Source: an uncultured Lachnospiraceae bacterium (GTDB lineage Bacteria; Bacillota; Clostridia; Lachnospirales; Lachnospiraceae). From it: a DNA stretch of 35,906 bases. Shown piece by piece: positions 1 through 10,200 of this stretch; positions within the stretch are counted from its first letter, which is position 1; each line of letters opens with the position of its first letter. The translations under genes were made by a program, and so were the position numbers. The DNA lies in contig CAJOQM010000006.1 of NCBI GenBank assembly GCA_905236845.1, positions 1-35,906 on the forward strand, in the 5' to 3' direction. Under the pieces are notes generated by a model. It saw only the letters and a program-made list of their open reading frames with translations, was not told where the DNA came from and searched no databases.

Positions 1-16
1 ACAGGAATTATTGCCC

Positions 17-45
17 TTGACATTTTCAAAATTTCTCTGTATAAT
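17..45 (+). promoter_or_regulatory. Consensus sigma-A promoter of the gltB operon
   Basis: A perfect TTGACA lies at 17-22 and a perfect TATAAT at 40-45, with the ideal 17-base spacer. Transcription should begin near 51-53, directly in front of the first hexaloop hairpin of the leader. A promoter this strong fits control by termination in the leader rather than by activation of initiation; that last point is inference. Confidence 0.9.
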
Positions 46-53
46 TCCCCCAA

Positions 54-104
54 TGCCAAAGGCGGCAGTTTATTTTTATATGATTTAAGAGACAAAGGCG
101 TCTT
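54..104 (+). promoter_or_regulatory. Tandem-hexaloop ANTAR target RNA (P1 and P2)
   Basis: P1 is TGCC (54-57), loop AAAGGC (58-63), GGCA (64-67). P2 is GAGAC (89-93), loop AAAGGC (94-99), GTCTT (100-104, with one G-U pair). Both loops are six bases with A at position 1 and G at position 4 and both are closed by C-G, which is the published consensus for ANTAR-protein targets. A 21-base linker separates the hairpins. The P2 loop and 3' strand (94-102) are also the left arm of the downstream terminator, so P2 and the terminator exclude each other. An ANTAR protein gene ends this same operon (11826-12416). Confidence 0.85.
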
Positions 105-134
105 AAGGTTTAATGACCTTGGGATGCCTTTTTT
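94..134 (+). terminator. Leader (attenuation) terminator upstream of gltB
   Basis: AAAGGCGTC (94-102) pairs with GATGCCTTT (123-131) with one G-U pair. The inner arms AAGGT (105-109) and ACCTT (116-120) extend the hairpin, and a T run covers 129-134. It lies 30 bases before the gltB start, so transcripts ending here would be untranslated leaders. Formation requires the P2 hexaloop hairpin to be open. Confidence 0.8.
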
Positions 135-164
135 GCGTTTTGCGGCAAATTTAAGGAGGTACAC

Positions 165-3100
165 ATGGCGGATTTATTTCAAAAAATCGAAAGAGACGGG
201 CTTTATAATCCTGCTTTCGAGCATGACAACTGCGGTATCGGCGCTATCATCGATATAAAGGGAAGACCCGGGCACCAATTGGTTTCCGATGCTCTTTCTA
301 TAGTGGAAAATCTGGAGCACAGAGCTGGCAAGGACGCCGAGGGCAAGACGGGCGACGGCGTGGGTATCCTTACCCAGATTCCCCATAAATTTTTCGTAAA
401 GACCATGAAGGCGCTGGGGGTAAAGCTTCCCGGCGTAAGGCAATACGGCGTGGGGATGTTTTTCTTTCCGCAAAATGACCTTGATATGCGCCAGGCAAAG
501 TCCATGTTTGAGATCATCGTTCGTAAGAATGGGCTTAATATATTGGGCTGGAGAGAGGTTTCATCAAACCCCGATGTCCTTGGCAGCAAGGCTCTTGAAT
601 GCATGCCGCAGATTTACCAGGTTTTTATAGAGCGCCCGAAGAATGTCAGGGAGGATATCGATTTTGACAGGATGCTTTATATAATCCGCAGGGAGTTTGA
701 GCAAAGCAATGTAAATACCTATGTGCCCTCTTTATCATGTCGAACCATTGTCTACAAGGGGATGTTCCTGGTGGGGCAGCTTCGCACGTTCTTTACGGAC
801 CTTGCCGATGAGGATTATGAATCCGCCATCGCCATGGTGCATTCCCGTTTTTCCACAAATACCACGCCCAGCTGGAACAGGGCTCACCCCAACCGTTTCA
901 TGGTGCATAACGGTGAGATAAATACCATAAAGGGCAATGCGGATAAGATGCTTGCCCGAGAGGAGACCATGCATACGGATGCTTTCAGCCCCGAGGATAT
1001 GATAAAGGTGCTGCCTGTCATATCCCAAAGCGGGTCGGATTCCGCTATGCTGGATAACACGTTGGAATTCCTCGTTATGAGCGGCATGGACCTTCCGCTT
1101 GCTGCTGCCATTATGATTCCCGAGCCCTGGGCGCATAATGAGACACTATCCCAGGAGGAGAGGGATTTCTATCAATATTATGCGACCATGATGGAGCCCT
1201 GGGACGGGCCTGCGTCCATCCTCTTTTCCGACGGCGATGTTATGGGGGCTATCCTTGACAGAAACGGCCTTCGCCCCTCGAGATACTATGTCATGGACGA
1301 CGGCAGGCTTATCCTCTCGTCGGAGGTGGGTGTGTTGGAGCTCGACGAAAGCCATGTGGTAAAGAAGGAGAGGCTCCACCCCGGCAAGATTCTCCTGGTG
1401 GATACAAAGAAAAATCAGATCATATACGATGAGGAGATAAAGGAGTGGTATGCCCACGGCAAGCCCTACGGCGAGTGGCTTGACAGCAAATTGGTTACGC
1501 TTTCTGCGCTTAAAGTGCCGAACAAAAAAGTTACGACATATTCCGACAATGAGCGCGCAAGGCTCCAGAAGGCCTTCGGCTACACTTGGGAAAATTACCA
1601 CGAGAGCATTCTTAATATGGCTCTTAACGGTGTCGAGGCCATAGGCTCTATGGGCGTCGATACCCCGATTGCGGCGCTCTCTGACGAGTACCAGCCTTTG
1701 TTTTATTATTTTAAGCAATTATTCGCACAGGTTACGAACCCGCCCATAGATGCCCAACGTGAGGAGATTGTGACATCCCGCACGGTATATCTGGGGACGA
1801 ACGGCAATCTGCTCGAGGAAAAACCCGAGAACTGCCGAGTGCTGAAGATAAATAACCCCATATTGACAGACCTTGACCTCCTGAAGATTGAAAATATGAA
1901 GCGAGAGGGCTTTAAAATAGCAAAGGTTTCTACACTTTATTATAAGAGCACGCCCATGAAGAGAGTCCTCGACCACCTCTTCGTGGAGGTGGATAAGGCT
2001 TATAAGGAAGGGGCAAATATCGTCATTCTATCGGACAGGGGCGTGGACGAAAACCATGTCGCTATTCCTTCGCTTCTTGCGGTGGCATCCGTCCATAAAT
2101 ATCTCGTCGATACGAAAAAGTGCACCGCTATGTCGCTTATAGTAGAATCCGGCGAGCCCAGGGAAGTGCATCATTTCGCAACCCTCCTTGGCTACGGCGC
2201 ATCTGCGGTAAATCCGTACCTCGCCCATGCAACCATTGCCCAGCTCGTAGATGAGGAGCTCCTTGATAAGGACTATTATGCAGCTGTCAGTGACTATGAT
2301 AATGCAGTCCTTGATGGCATAGTAAAGATTGCATCAAAGATGGGAATATCTACCATCCAGTCCTACCAGGGCAGCAAGATATTTGAGGCCATCGGCATAT
2401 CCAAGGATGTGATAGATAACTATTTTACCGGAACAGTCAGCCGTGTGGGCGGTATAACCCTCGATGATATAGGAAATGCAGCGGATAAGCAGCATTCAAA
2501 GGCCTTCGATCCGCTGGGGCTTTATGTAAACCTCGAACTTACTGCGACAGGCCGTCATAAGGAGCGTTCCCAGGGGGAAAAGCACAGATACAATCCCCGC
2601 ACGATCCATATGCTCCAGACCGCAACCCGTGAGGGAAGCTATGATAAATTTAAGCAATACACCCAGATGGTGGATAACGATAATATGGGATACCTGCGCA
2701 ATCTTATAGACTTTAATTATCCAAAGAAGGGCATATCCATAGACAAGGTGGAATGCGAGGATGAGATAGTAAAGCGCTTTAAGACGGGCGCTATGAGCTA
2801 CGGCTCTATCTCCGAGGAGGCGCACCAGACTCTTGCTGTCGCCATGAACCGCCTCCATGGAAAGAGCAATTCCGGCGAGGGCGGCGAGAGCGATGAGAGG
2901 ATAGAGTCCGCTGGCACGGATAATGACAGGAGTTCCGCTATAAAGCAGGTTGCAAGCGGCAGGTTTGGCGTTACCAGCAAATATCTCGTGAGCGCAAAGG
3001 AAATACAGATAAAGATGGCTCAGGGCGCAAAGCCCGGTGAAGGCGGGCATCTCCCGGGAAAGAAGGTTTACCCCTGGATAGCAAAGACCAGGCATTCAAC

Positions 3101-4721
3101 CCCGGGGGTAAGCCTTATATCGCCGCCACCTCATCACGACATCTATTCCATAGAGGATTTGGCGCAGCTTATTTATGACCTTAAATGCGCAAATAAAGAC
3201 GCCAGAATATCGGTGAAACTTGTCTCCGAGGCGGGAGTGGGCACTGTGGCTGCCGGCGTTGCAAAGGCGGGTGCTTCGGTAGTCCTTATATCAGGCTACG
3301 ACGGAGGTACGGGTGCGGCTCCCCTATCATCCATCCATAATGCAGGCCTCCCCTGGGAGCTGGGTCTTGCGGAGACACACCAGACTCTCCTTGCAAACGG
3401 CCTTAGGAACCGTGTCATCATAGAGACGGACGGCAAGCTTATGAGCGGAAAGGATGTGGCGATAGCCTGCATGCTGGGCGCAGAGGAATTCGGCTTTGCG
3501 ACGGCGCCCCTTATTACGCTTGGATGCGTGATGATGCGTCAGTGTCAGTCCGATACCTGCCCCATGGGGGTTGCCACGCAGAATCCGGAGCTTCGGAAGC
3601 GCTTTGCGGGAAAGCCCGAATATGTGGAAAATTTCATGCACTTTATCGCCAGGGAGCTTCGAGAGATTATGGCACAGCTAGGCGTAAAGACCATAGAAGA
3701 GCTGGTGGGAAGGACGGACTTTTTAAGGCTGAAGAATGATTTGCCCGAAAGTGCGGCAAAGCTCGATCTGTCAAAGATCATTCTTCCTATGAACGAAGAA
3801 AAAATCTCGCATGATAAAAAATATCTCTATGACTTTAAGCTTAATAAGACTAAGGATGAAAGCGTATTGTTAAAGTCAAAGAAGATTCAGAGCGCTATAA
3901 ATGACGGCAAAAGAGCCAGGCTCGATGTCCGCCTGCAAAGCATAGACAGGACATTCGGAACCCTGCTTGGAGCGGAAATCACGCGAAAGAGCCCCGAGGG
4001 GATAGATGAGGATACCATCATCGTTAATTGCACCGGCTCCGGCGGACAGAGCTTCGGCGCCTTCATACCGGCGGGGCTCACCCTTGACTTAAAGGGCGAC
4101 AGCAATGACTATTTCGGAAAAGGCTTATCCGGTGGAAAGCTCATTGTATCGGCGCCCAAAGAGGCAAAGTATGATCCGGGTGAAAATATCATCATAGGAA
4201 ATGTTGCTCTCTATGGTGCCACCTCCGGTAAGGCCTATATCGCGGGAATGGCGGGGGAACGCTTCGCCATCAGGAATTCCGGCGCCATTGCCGTGGTGGA
4301 AGGCCTGGGTGAGCACGGCTGCGAATATATGACGGGCGGCACTGTCGTTGTCCTTGGTCCTACAGGCAAGAACTTCGCTGCCGGAATGAGTGGCGGCGTG
4401 GCATATGTCCTTGATGAGAGGAACACCCTCTATCGGAATCTTAACAAGCAGCTTGTCAGCATGGAAGAACTGACAAATAAAGAGGATATAGACGACCTGA
4501 AGCGCCTTATTAAGGAGCATACCTGTGCGACAGGTTCTAAGAAGGGCGAAAAGATTCTTGATAATTTCGAGGAATATGTGCCGCATTTTAAGAAGGTAAT
4601 ACCCACGGATTATAAGGAGATATTACATCTTATAGCAAGTGAGGTCGCAAACGGAGCGGACAGGGAGACGGCTGGCATAGAGGCCTTCAGGAAATTTGTA
4701 GGAGAAGGAGGGAAAGAGTGA
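165..4721 (+). CDS. gltB: Glutamate synthase (GOGAT) large subunit
   Basis: This enzyme makes two glutamates from glutamine and 2-oxoglutarate with electrons delivered by the small subunit. The 1518-residue length is normal. The class II glutaminase nucleophile is Cys23 in the motif HDNCG, so residues 1-22 are a propeptide to be removed. The central and FMN-binding synthase domains follow. The 3Fe-4S cysteines are C1121, C1127 and C1132 (CVMMRQCQSDTC), and a glycine-rich GXGXG beta-helix domain ends the protein. The start at 165 has the ideal site AAGGAGGT at 153-160. The stop codon overlaps the gltD start (TGATG). It is first in a glutamine operon and is probably controlled by the ANTAR leader. 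Confidence 0.98.
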   Translation: MADLFQKIERDGLYNPAFEHDNCGIGAIIDIKGRPGHQLVSDALSIVENLEHRAGKDAEGKTGDGVGILTQIPHKFFVKTMKALGVKLPGVRQYGVGMFFFPQNDLDMRQAKSMFEIIVRKNGLNILGWREVSSNPDVLGSKALECMPQIYQVFIERPKNVREDIDFDRMLYIIRREFEQSNVNTYVPSLSCRTIVYKGMFLVGQLRTFFTDLADEDYESAIAMVHSRFSTNTTPSWNRAHPNRFMVHNGEINTIKGNADKMLAREETMHTDAFSPEDMIKVLPVISQSGSDSAMLDNTLEFLVMSGMDLPLAAAIMIPEPWAHNETLSQEERDFYQYYATMMEPWDGPASILFSDGDVMGAILDRNGLRPSRYYVMDDGRLILSSEVGVLELDESHVVKKERLHPGKILLVDTKKNQIIYDEEIKEWYAHGKPYGEWLDSKLVTLSALKVPNKKVTTYSDNERARLQKAFGYTWENYHESILNMALNGVEAIGSMGVDTPIAALSDEYQPLFYYFKQLFAQVTNPPIDAQREEIVTSRTVYLGTNGNLLEEKPENCRVLKINNPILTDLDLLKIENMKREGFKIAKVSTLYYKSTPMKRVLDHLFVEVDKAYKEGANIVILSDRGVDENHVAIPSLLAVASVHKYLVDTKKCTAMSLIVESGEPREVHHFATLLGYGASAVNPYLAHATIAQLVDEELLDKDYYAAVSDYDNAVLDGIVKIASKMGISTIQSYQGSKIFEAIGISKDVIDNYFTGTVSRVGGITLDDIGNAADKQHSKAFDPLGLYVNLELTATGRHKERSQGEKHRYNPRTIHMLQTATREGSYDKFKQYTQMVDNDNMGYLRNLIDFNYPKKGISIDKVECEDEIVKRFKTGAMSYGSISEEAHQTLAVAMNRLHGKSNSGEGGESDERIESAGTDNDRSSAIKQVASGRFGVTSKYLVSAKEIQIKMAQGAKPGEGGHLPGKKVYPWIAKTRHSTPGVSLISPPPHHDIYSIEDLAQLIYDLKCANKDARISVKLVSEAGVGTVAAGVAKAGASVVLISGYDGGTGAAPLSSIHNAGLPWELGLAETHQTLLANGLRNRVIIETDGKLMSGKDVAIACMLGAEEFGFATAPLITLGCVMMRQCQSDTCPMGVATQNPELRKRFAGKPEYVENFMHFIARELREIMAQLGVKTIEELVGRTDFLRLKNDLPESAAKLDLSKIILPMNEEKISHDKKYLYDFKLNKTKDESVLLKSKKIQSAINDGKRARLDVRLQSIDRTFGTLLGAEITRKSPEGIDEDTIIVNCTGSGGQSFGAFIPAGLTLDLKGDSNDYFGKGLSGGKLIVSAPKEAKYDPGENIIIGNVALYGATSGKAYIAGMAGERFAIRNSGAIAVVEGLGEHGCEYMTGGTVVVLGPTGKNFAAGMSGGVAYVLDERNTLYRNLNKQLVSMEELTNKEDIDDLKRLIKEHTCATGSKKGEKILDNFEEYVPHFKKVIPTDYKEILHLIASEVANGADRETAGIEAFRKFVGEGGKE

Positions 4722-6205
4722 TGGGCAAAACGACAGGATTTTTGGAATATGAGAGAATAGACGGCGATGTAAGAGCAGAGTCAATCCGCACAAAGGATTT
4801 TAATGAATTCCATGAGCGTTTAGAGCTATGTGAGCAGCAAAACCAGGCTGCCCGCTGTATGGATTGCGGGGTGCCCTTCTGCCAGGCGGGCATCATGATA
4901 TCCGGCATGATGAGCGGCTGCCCCTTGCACAATCTGGTGCCGGAGATAAATGACCTAGTCTATCGCGGCAGGATGGAGGAGGCCTACAACAGGCTGTCCG
5001 TCACCCACAGCTTTCCCGAGTTTACCAGCCGGGTGTGCCCGGCGCTTTGCGAGGCTGCCTGCACATGCAATCTCCACGATGCGCCGGTTTCTACCAAAGA
5101 AAATGAAAAGGCTGTGGTAGAATATGCTTATGAAAACGGTCTGGTCACTGAGGAGGCTCCGAAAACCCGCACCGGCAAGAAAGTCGCCGTCATAGGAAGC
5201 GGACCCTCGGGACTCGCAGCGGCTCAGCTCCTAAACAGGCGAGGCCACGAGGTAACCGTTTATGAGAGGCGAGACCGGGTGGGAGGACTCCTTCGCTACG
5301 GCATTCCCAATATGAAGCTCGAAAAATCCCTTATCGACAGGCGAATTAAGCTTATGGAGGAGGCAGGGGTTAAATTTATCGTAAATACGGATGTGGGTCG
5401 GGACATCCACGCAAAGGAGCTTAAAAAGCAATATGACAGCATCATACTTTGCTGTGGCGCCTCAAACCCCAGGGATATATCGGCTCCCGGGCGGGATGCA
5501 AAAGGCATACGCTTTGCTGTGGATTTCCTTACGGAGGTTACAAAAGCGCTCCTTGACAGCGATTTTCAAAATGTCCCCTATGACCTTGCAAAGGATAAGG
5601 ATGTAATCATTATAGGCGGCGGAGATACGGGAAATGACTGCGTGGGCACATCCATCCGCTTAGGGGCGAAGTCCGTAACCCAGCTTGAGATGATGCCCGA
5701 GCCCTCGGAATCAAGGCTTCCCTCAAATCCCTGGCCCGAATGGCCCAGGATCCTCAAGGTGGACTACGGTCAGGAGGAGGCTATATGGAAATTTGGATCC
5801 GACCCAAGAGTTTATCAGACTACGGTTAAGGAATTTATAAAGGATAAAAAGGGAAATCTTAAGGAGGTCGTTTTGGTAAGCCTCGAAGCCCAAAAGGATG
5901 AAAAGACAGGCCGCATGAATATGGTGCCTGTAGCGGGCTCTGAAAGGACGGTGCCCTGCCAGCTGGTATTAATAGCCGCAGGATTCCTCGGGAGCGAAAA
6001 ATACATAACGGATGATTTTAAGGTGGAGCTCGACGCAAGGACAAATGTGAAGACAGCACCAGATGGATTTGCATCATCTGTGGAAAAGGTCTATACTTCA
6101 GGAGATATGCATATCGGTCAGTCGTTGGTGGTACGCGCCATAGCCCAGGGGCGAGAAGCCGCTCGCCGGGTGGATATGGATCTTATGGGGTATACGAATC
6201 TATAG
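4721..6205 (+). CDS. gltD: Glutamate synthase small subunit
   Basis: This subunit carries electrons from NAD(P)H through FAD and iron-sulfur clusters to GltB. It is 494 residues long. The N-terminal cysteines for two 4Fe-4S clusters are C46, C49, C54, C67 and the CPALCEAACTC group at 106-116. The first dinucleotide fold is VIGSGPSGLAAA at about 158-170, and a second (IIGGGDTGNDC) follows near 300. I chose ATG 4721 over the in-frame GTG 4718 because the site GGAGG at 4707-4712 is better spaced for it and MGKTTGFLEYER is the usual family start. It overlaps gltB by one base, so the two subunits are translationally coupled. Confidence 0.97.
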   Translation: MGKTTGFLEYERIDGDVRAESIRTKDFNEFHERLELCEQQNQAARCMDCGVPFCQAGIMISGMMSGCPLHNLVPEINDLVYRGRMEEAYNRLSVTHSFPEFTSRVCPALCEAACTCNLHDAPVSTKENEKAVVEYAYENGLVTEEAPKTRTGKKVAVIGSGPSGLAAAQLLNRRGHEVTVYERRDRVGGLLRYGIPNMKLEKSLIDRRIKLMEEAGVKFIVNTDVGRDIHAKELKKQYDSIILCCGASNPRDISAPGRDAKGIRFAVDFLTEVTKALLDSDFQNVPYDLAKDKDVIIIGGGDTGNDCVGTSIRLGAKSVTQLEMMPEPSESRLPSNPWPEWPRILKVDYGQEEAIWKFGSDPRVYQTTVKEFIKDKKGNLKEVVLVSLEAQKDEKTGRMNMVPVAGSERTVPCQLVLIAAGFLGSEKYITDDFKVELDARTNVKTAPDGFASSVEKVYTSGDMHIGQSLVVRAIAQGREAARRVDMDLMGYTNL

Positions 6206-6214
6206 GAGAAAAGC

Positions 6215-7294
6215 ATGGCTTTAAAAAAACTTATATTAGAAGACGGCAGCGAATATACGGGATACGGCTTTGGTGCAGCGTCGGAGAAGGTCTGCGAGAT
6301 AGTGTTTAACACATCCATGGTGGGATATCAGGAGATAGTCTCCGACCCTTCCTATACCGATCAGGCCGTGGTGATGTCTTATCCTTTGATAGGCAATTAC
6401 GGCGTCACGGATGATGATTTTGAAAGCAGGATAGTATCGCCGTCTGCGCTCATTGTCCGTGATATCAACGACAATCCTTCGAATTTTCGCTGGGCGAAGA
6501 CATTATCCGAGCTTTTGGAGGAAAATGATGTCCCCGGGATAAGCGGCATTGATACGAGGAAGCTTATAAGGAGCATCCGTGACCACGGCTCCCGCAGGTG
6601 CATTATTACGGACGTTTCGGTGAGTGTTGAGGAAGGTTTACATAAAATCGAGCAAACGGCCGTCCCTCACGATGCCGTAAAGAGAGTCAGCTGCGCCAAG
6701 AAATGGTACAGCCGTACTTCCAATCCTTTATATAACGTAGTTGCCATAGATTGCGGGATGAAGACTAATATAGTAAGAATGCTTAACGAAAACAGGTGCA
6801 ATGTAACTATTGTGCCTTTTTGTGCGGATGCGGACGAAATATTATCCCTGAAGCCCGACGGGATATTTATATCAAACGGTCCGGGTGACCCCACGGATGT
6901 GCCCGAGGTCATAGAGACTTTGCGCTCTCTAAAAGGAAAGGCGCCCATGTTTGGAATCTGCCTGGGGCATCAGCTTATCTGCCTCTCTTACGGCGCAAAG
7001 ACCTATAAGTTAAAGTTCGGTCACAGAGGCGGCAACCATCCTGTCAAGGACATCCGCACGGGCAAGATAGAGATAACCAGCCAGAATCACAGCTATGCGG
7101 TGGATGAGAGCTCCCTTGCGAAAACGGGATTAACCGCATCCCACATAAACCTCCTTGATAATACAGTCGAGGGCGTTTGCAGCGATACCGACAGGGTCTT
7201 CTCCGTACAATATCACCCGGAGAGCGCCCCCGGACCCCGGGACTCGGGATATTTGTTTAAACAGTTTACGGAGCTTATGAAGGAGACGAAATAA
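6215..7294 (+). CDS. carA: Carbamoyl-phosphate synthase small (glutaminase) subunit
   Basis: CarA hydrolyses glutamine and channels ammonia to CarB for carbamoyl phosphate, the precursor of arginine and pyrimidines. The 359 residues comprise the CarA-specific N-terminal domain and a class I glutaminase with triad C249 (FGICLGHQ), H334 and E336 (QYHPES). It has a ribosome site AGGAGAAAAGC before the ATG. It lies 9 bases after gltD, and its stop overlaps the carB start (TAATG). In many Firmicutes carAB sits with pyr or arg genes; here it is inside a glutamine operon, which suggests control by nitrogen state. Confidence 0.97.
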   Translation: MALKKLILEDGSEYTGYGFGAASEKVCEIVFNTSMVGYQEIVSDPSYTDQAVVMSYPLIGNYGVTDDDFESRIVSPSALIVRDINDNPSNFRWAKTLSELLEENDVPGISGIDTRKLIRSIRDHGSRRCIITDVSVSVEEGLHKIEQTAVPHDAVKRVSCAKKWYSRTSNPLYNVVAIDCGMKTNIVRMLNENRCNVTIVPFCADADEILSLKPDGIFISNGPGDPTDVPEVIETLRSLKGKAPMFGICLGHQLICLSYGAKTYKLKFGHRGGNHPVKDIRTGKIEITSQNHSYAVDESSLAKTGLTASHINLLDNTVEGVCSDTDRVFSVQYHPESAPGPRDSGYLFKQFTELMKETK

Positions 7295-10200
7295 TGCCCA
7301 AGCGTACGGATATAAAGAAAGTATTGGTGATAGGATCGGGCCCTATTGTGATCGGTCAGGCGGCTGAGTTTGATTATGCCGGAACGCAGGCCTGCCTCGC
7401 CCTCAAAGAGGAGGGCTATGAGGTCATCCTGGCAAATTCAAACCCTGCCACCATAATGACCGATAATGCCATTGCGGATAAGGTATATATGGAACCCCTT
7501 ACGCTGGAATATATGGCCAGAATCTGCCGCTACGAAAGACCTGATGCGGTTATTCCCGGCATCGGAGGTCAGACCGGACTTAACCTTTCTCTTGCCCTCT
7601 ATGACAAGGGAGTCCTCGATGAGTGCGAGATAGAGCTTTTGGGAACAGAAGCCGAAAGCATAAGGCGAGCCGAGGACAGGGAGGAGTTCAAGGAGCTTTG
7701 CGAAGAGTTGGGAGAGCCCGTCGTGCCCTCCGAGATAGCAAACAGCATAGATGAAGGCTTAAAGGCCGCCGAGGATATCGGCTACCCCGTTATATTGCGC
7801 CCCGCCTTTACCTTAGGCGGCACCGGAGGCGGCTTTGCTTCCGATCCTGACGAGATGCGGGATATGATGAAAAACGCCCTTGCGCTCTCCCCCGTTCATC
7901 AGGTATTGGTGGAAAAGAGCATAAAGGGTTACAAGGAAATTGAATACGAAGTGATGCGGGATGCCAACGACACCGCTATTACCGTCTGTAATATGGAGAA
8001 TCTGGATCCCGTGGGCATCCACACCGGCGACTCCATCGTCGTAGCCCCCAGCCAGACCCTGACAAATAAAGAATACCACATGCTTCGAGACAGTGCCCTA
8101 AGGATTATCCGCGCCCTTAATATAAAGGGCGGCTGCAATGTGCAGTTTGCGCTGGATCCCGAGTCATTTAGCTATTATGTAATAGAGGTTAATCCCAGGG
8201 TTTCCCGCTCGTCGGCTCTCGCTTCAAAGGCAAGTGGCTACCCCATAGCCCGGGTTTCGGCAAAGATTGCTATCGGCATGAATCTTGACGAAATCATGCT
8301 GGCAAATACCCCTGCCTGCTTCGAGCCGTCGCTAGACTATGTGGTTACGAAGATGCCGCGTTTCCCCTTTGATAAATTCACCCTGGCGTCAAATGAGCTT
8401 TCTACCCAGATGAAGGCGACGGGTGAAACCATGAGCGTGGGCCGCACCATGGAGGAGAGCCTGCTTAAGGCTATTCGCTCTCTCGAGGACGGCAAGAACC
8501 ATATTCATCTGGAGAAATTTGACATAAAGAATCTTTCGGATAAGCCAGCCCCCGAAAACAGGAAGGAGGCCGTCGAAAAGCTCCTTTCATATATTGAGGA
8601 AGGAACCGACGACAGGATTTATGCCATATCGGAGCTCCTTTGGCTCGGTGCGGATCCCCATGTCATCTATTCCAGGACAAAGATAGATATGTTCTTTTTG
8701 GATAAGATAAAAAATATCGTGGATATGGAAATCCGGATAGAGGAGAGCTGCGCCGGGCAGCAGGAGGGCACAGATAAGGCCGCAGCCCCGGACTTAGCAG
8801 GTAAAGCCGCAGCCCCCATTATCGAAAAGCCCCTCCTCTATGAGGCTAAGCGCATGGGATTTTCGGATTCCTATATAGCGGAGCTTACGGGAAGCACGGA
8901 GGCCCACATCCGAAAGCTCCGAGCCGAATATGATATTTATCCCGTGTACAAGATGATAGACACCTGTGCGGGGGAGTTTGAAAGCTATGTGCCTTATTTT
9001 TATTCTACATACGAGGACGAAAACGAATCCGTAGTCTCGGATAAGGAAAAGATAATCGTCCTTGGCTCAGGTCCTATCCGCATCGGCCAGGGCGTGGAAT
9101 TTGACTATTCCACCGTCCATGCGGTAAAGACCATCCAAAAGATGGGTTATGAGGCGATCGTCATTAATAACAACCCCGAGACCGTATCCACGGATTATCA
9201 GGAGGCGGATAAGCTTTATTTCGAGCCTTTGACGGTGGAAGATATCATGAATATAATTCGCCTGGAAGACCCCTTGGGTGTCATCACCTCCCTGGGTGGC
9301 CAGACTGCGGTAAACCTCGCAGATCCACTTTCCAAAGAGGGCGTAAGGATAATCGGCACCGGAACAGAGGCGATTTATCGTGCCGAAGATCGCGATGCCT
9401 TTGAAAAAGTCATTGTTGATCTGGGGATTCCCCATCCCAATGGCGAGGCTGTCACCAATATCGAAGACGGTGTAAAGGCCGCAAACGAGATAGGCTACCC
9501 CGTGCTGGTGCGCCCCTCCTTTGTCCTTGGCGGCCGCGCCATGGAGATAGTGGCAAACGATGAGATGCTGATTCATTACCTTAAAAACGCCGTTGAGGTG
9601 GATAAGGATAAGCCGGTCCTTGTGGATAAATATATCGTGGGGAAGGAAGTCGAGGTCGACGCCGTCTGCGACGGGGAGAATGTCTTTCTTCCGGGTATTA
9701 TGGAGCTCGTTGAGCGTACCGGCGTCCATTCCGGAGACAGCATAAGCGTCTATCCGCCGTTTTCCATATCGGATAAAGTGAAGGAGACTATCTGGGAATA
9801 TACGAGGAAGCTTGGCATCGGAATCGGCATCAAGGGGCTTTACAATATCCAGTTTATCGTAGATAAGGATGAGAGCGTATATATAATCGAGGTAAATCCC
9901 AGAGCATCCCGAAGCGTCCCCTTCCTGTCGAAATCAACAGGCGTTCCCCTGGTAGATATTGCGACCCGGGTTATGCTTGGAGAGAGCCTTAAAAAGCAAG
10001 GTCTGGCGGGTCATGTGCTTCCCGAGAAGGATTTTAATTATGTAAAGGCGCCGGCATTTTCCTTCGAGAAATTAAGCGGTATGGATTCATATCTTTCCCC
10101 CGAGATGAAATCAACGGGCGAAGCCATAGGCTATGATAAGAGCCTTAAAAGGGCGCTTTATAAGGCGCTGCAGGCAGCCGGCATGAAGATGAAAGAATAC

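Noticed and set aside
2496..3095. Long minus-strand open frames inside gltB, carB, dnaK and others
   Set aside because: They are antisense shadows of well-supported genes without ribosome sites or recognisable domains.
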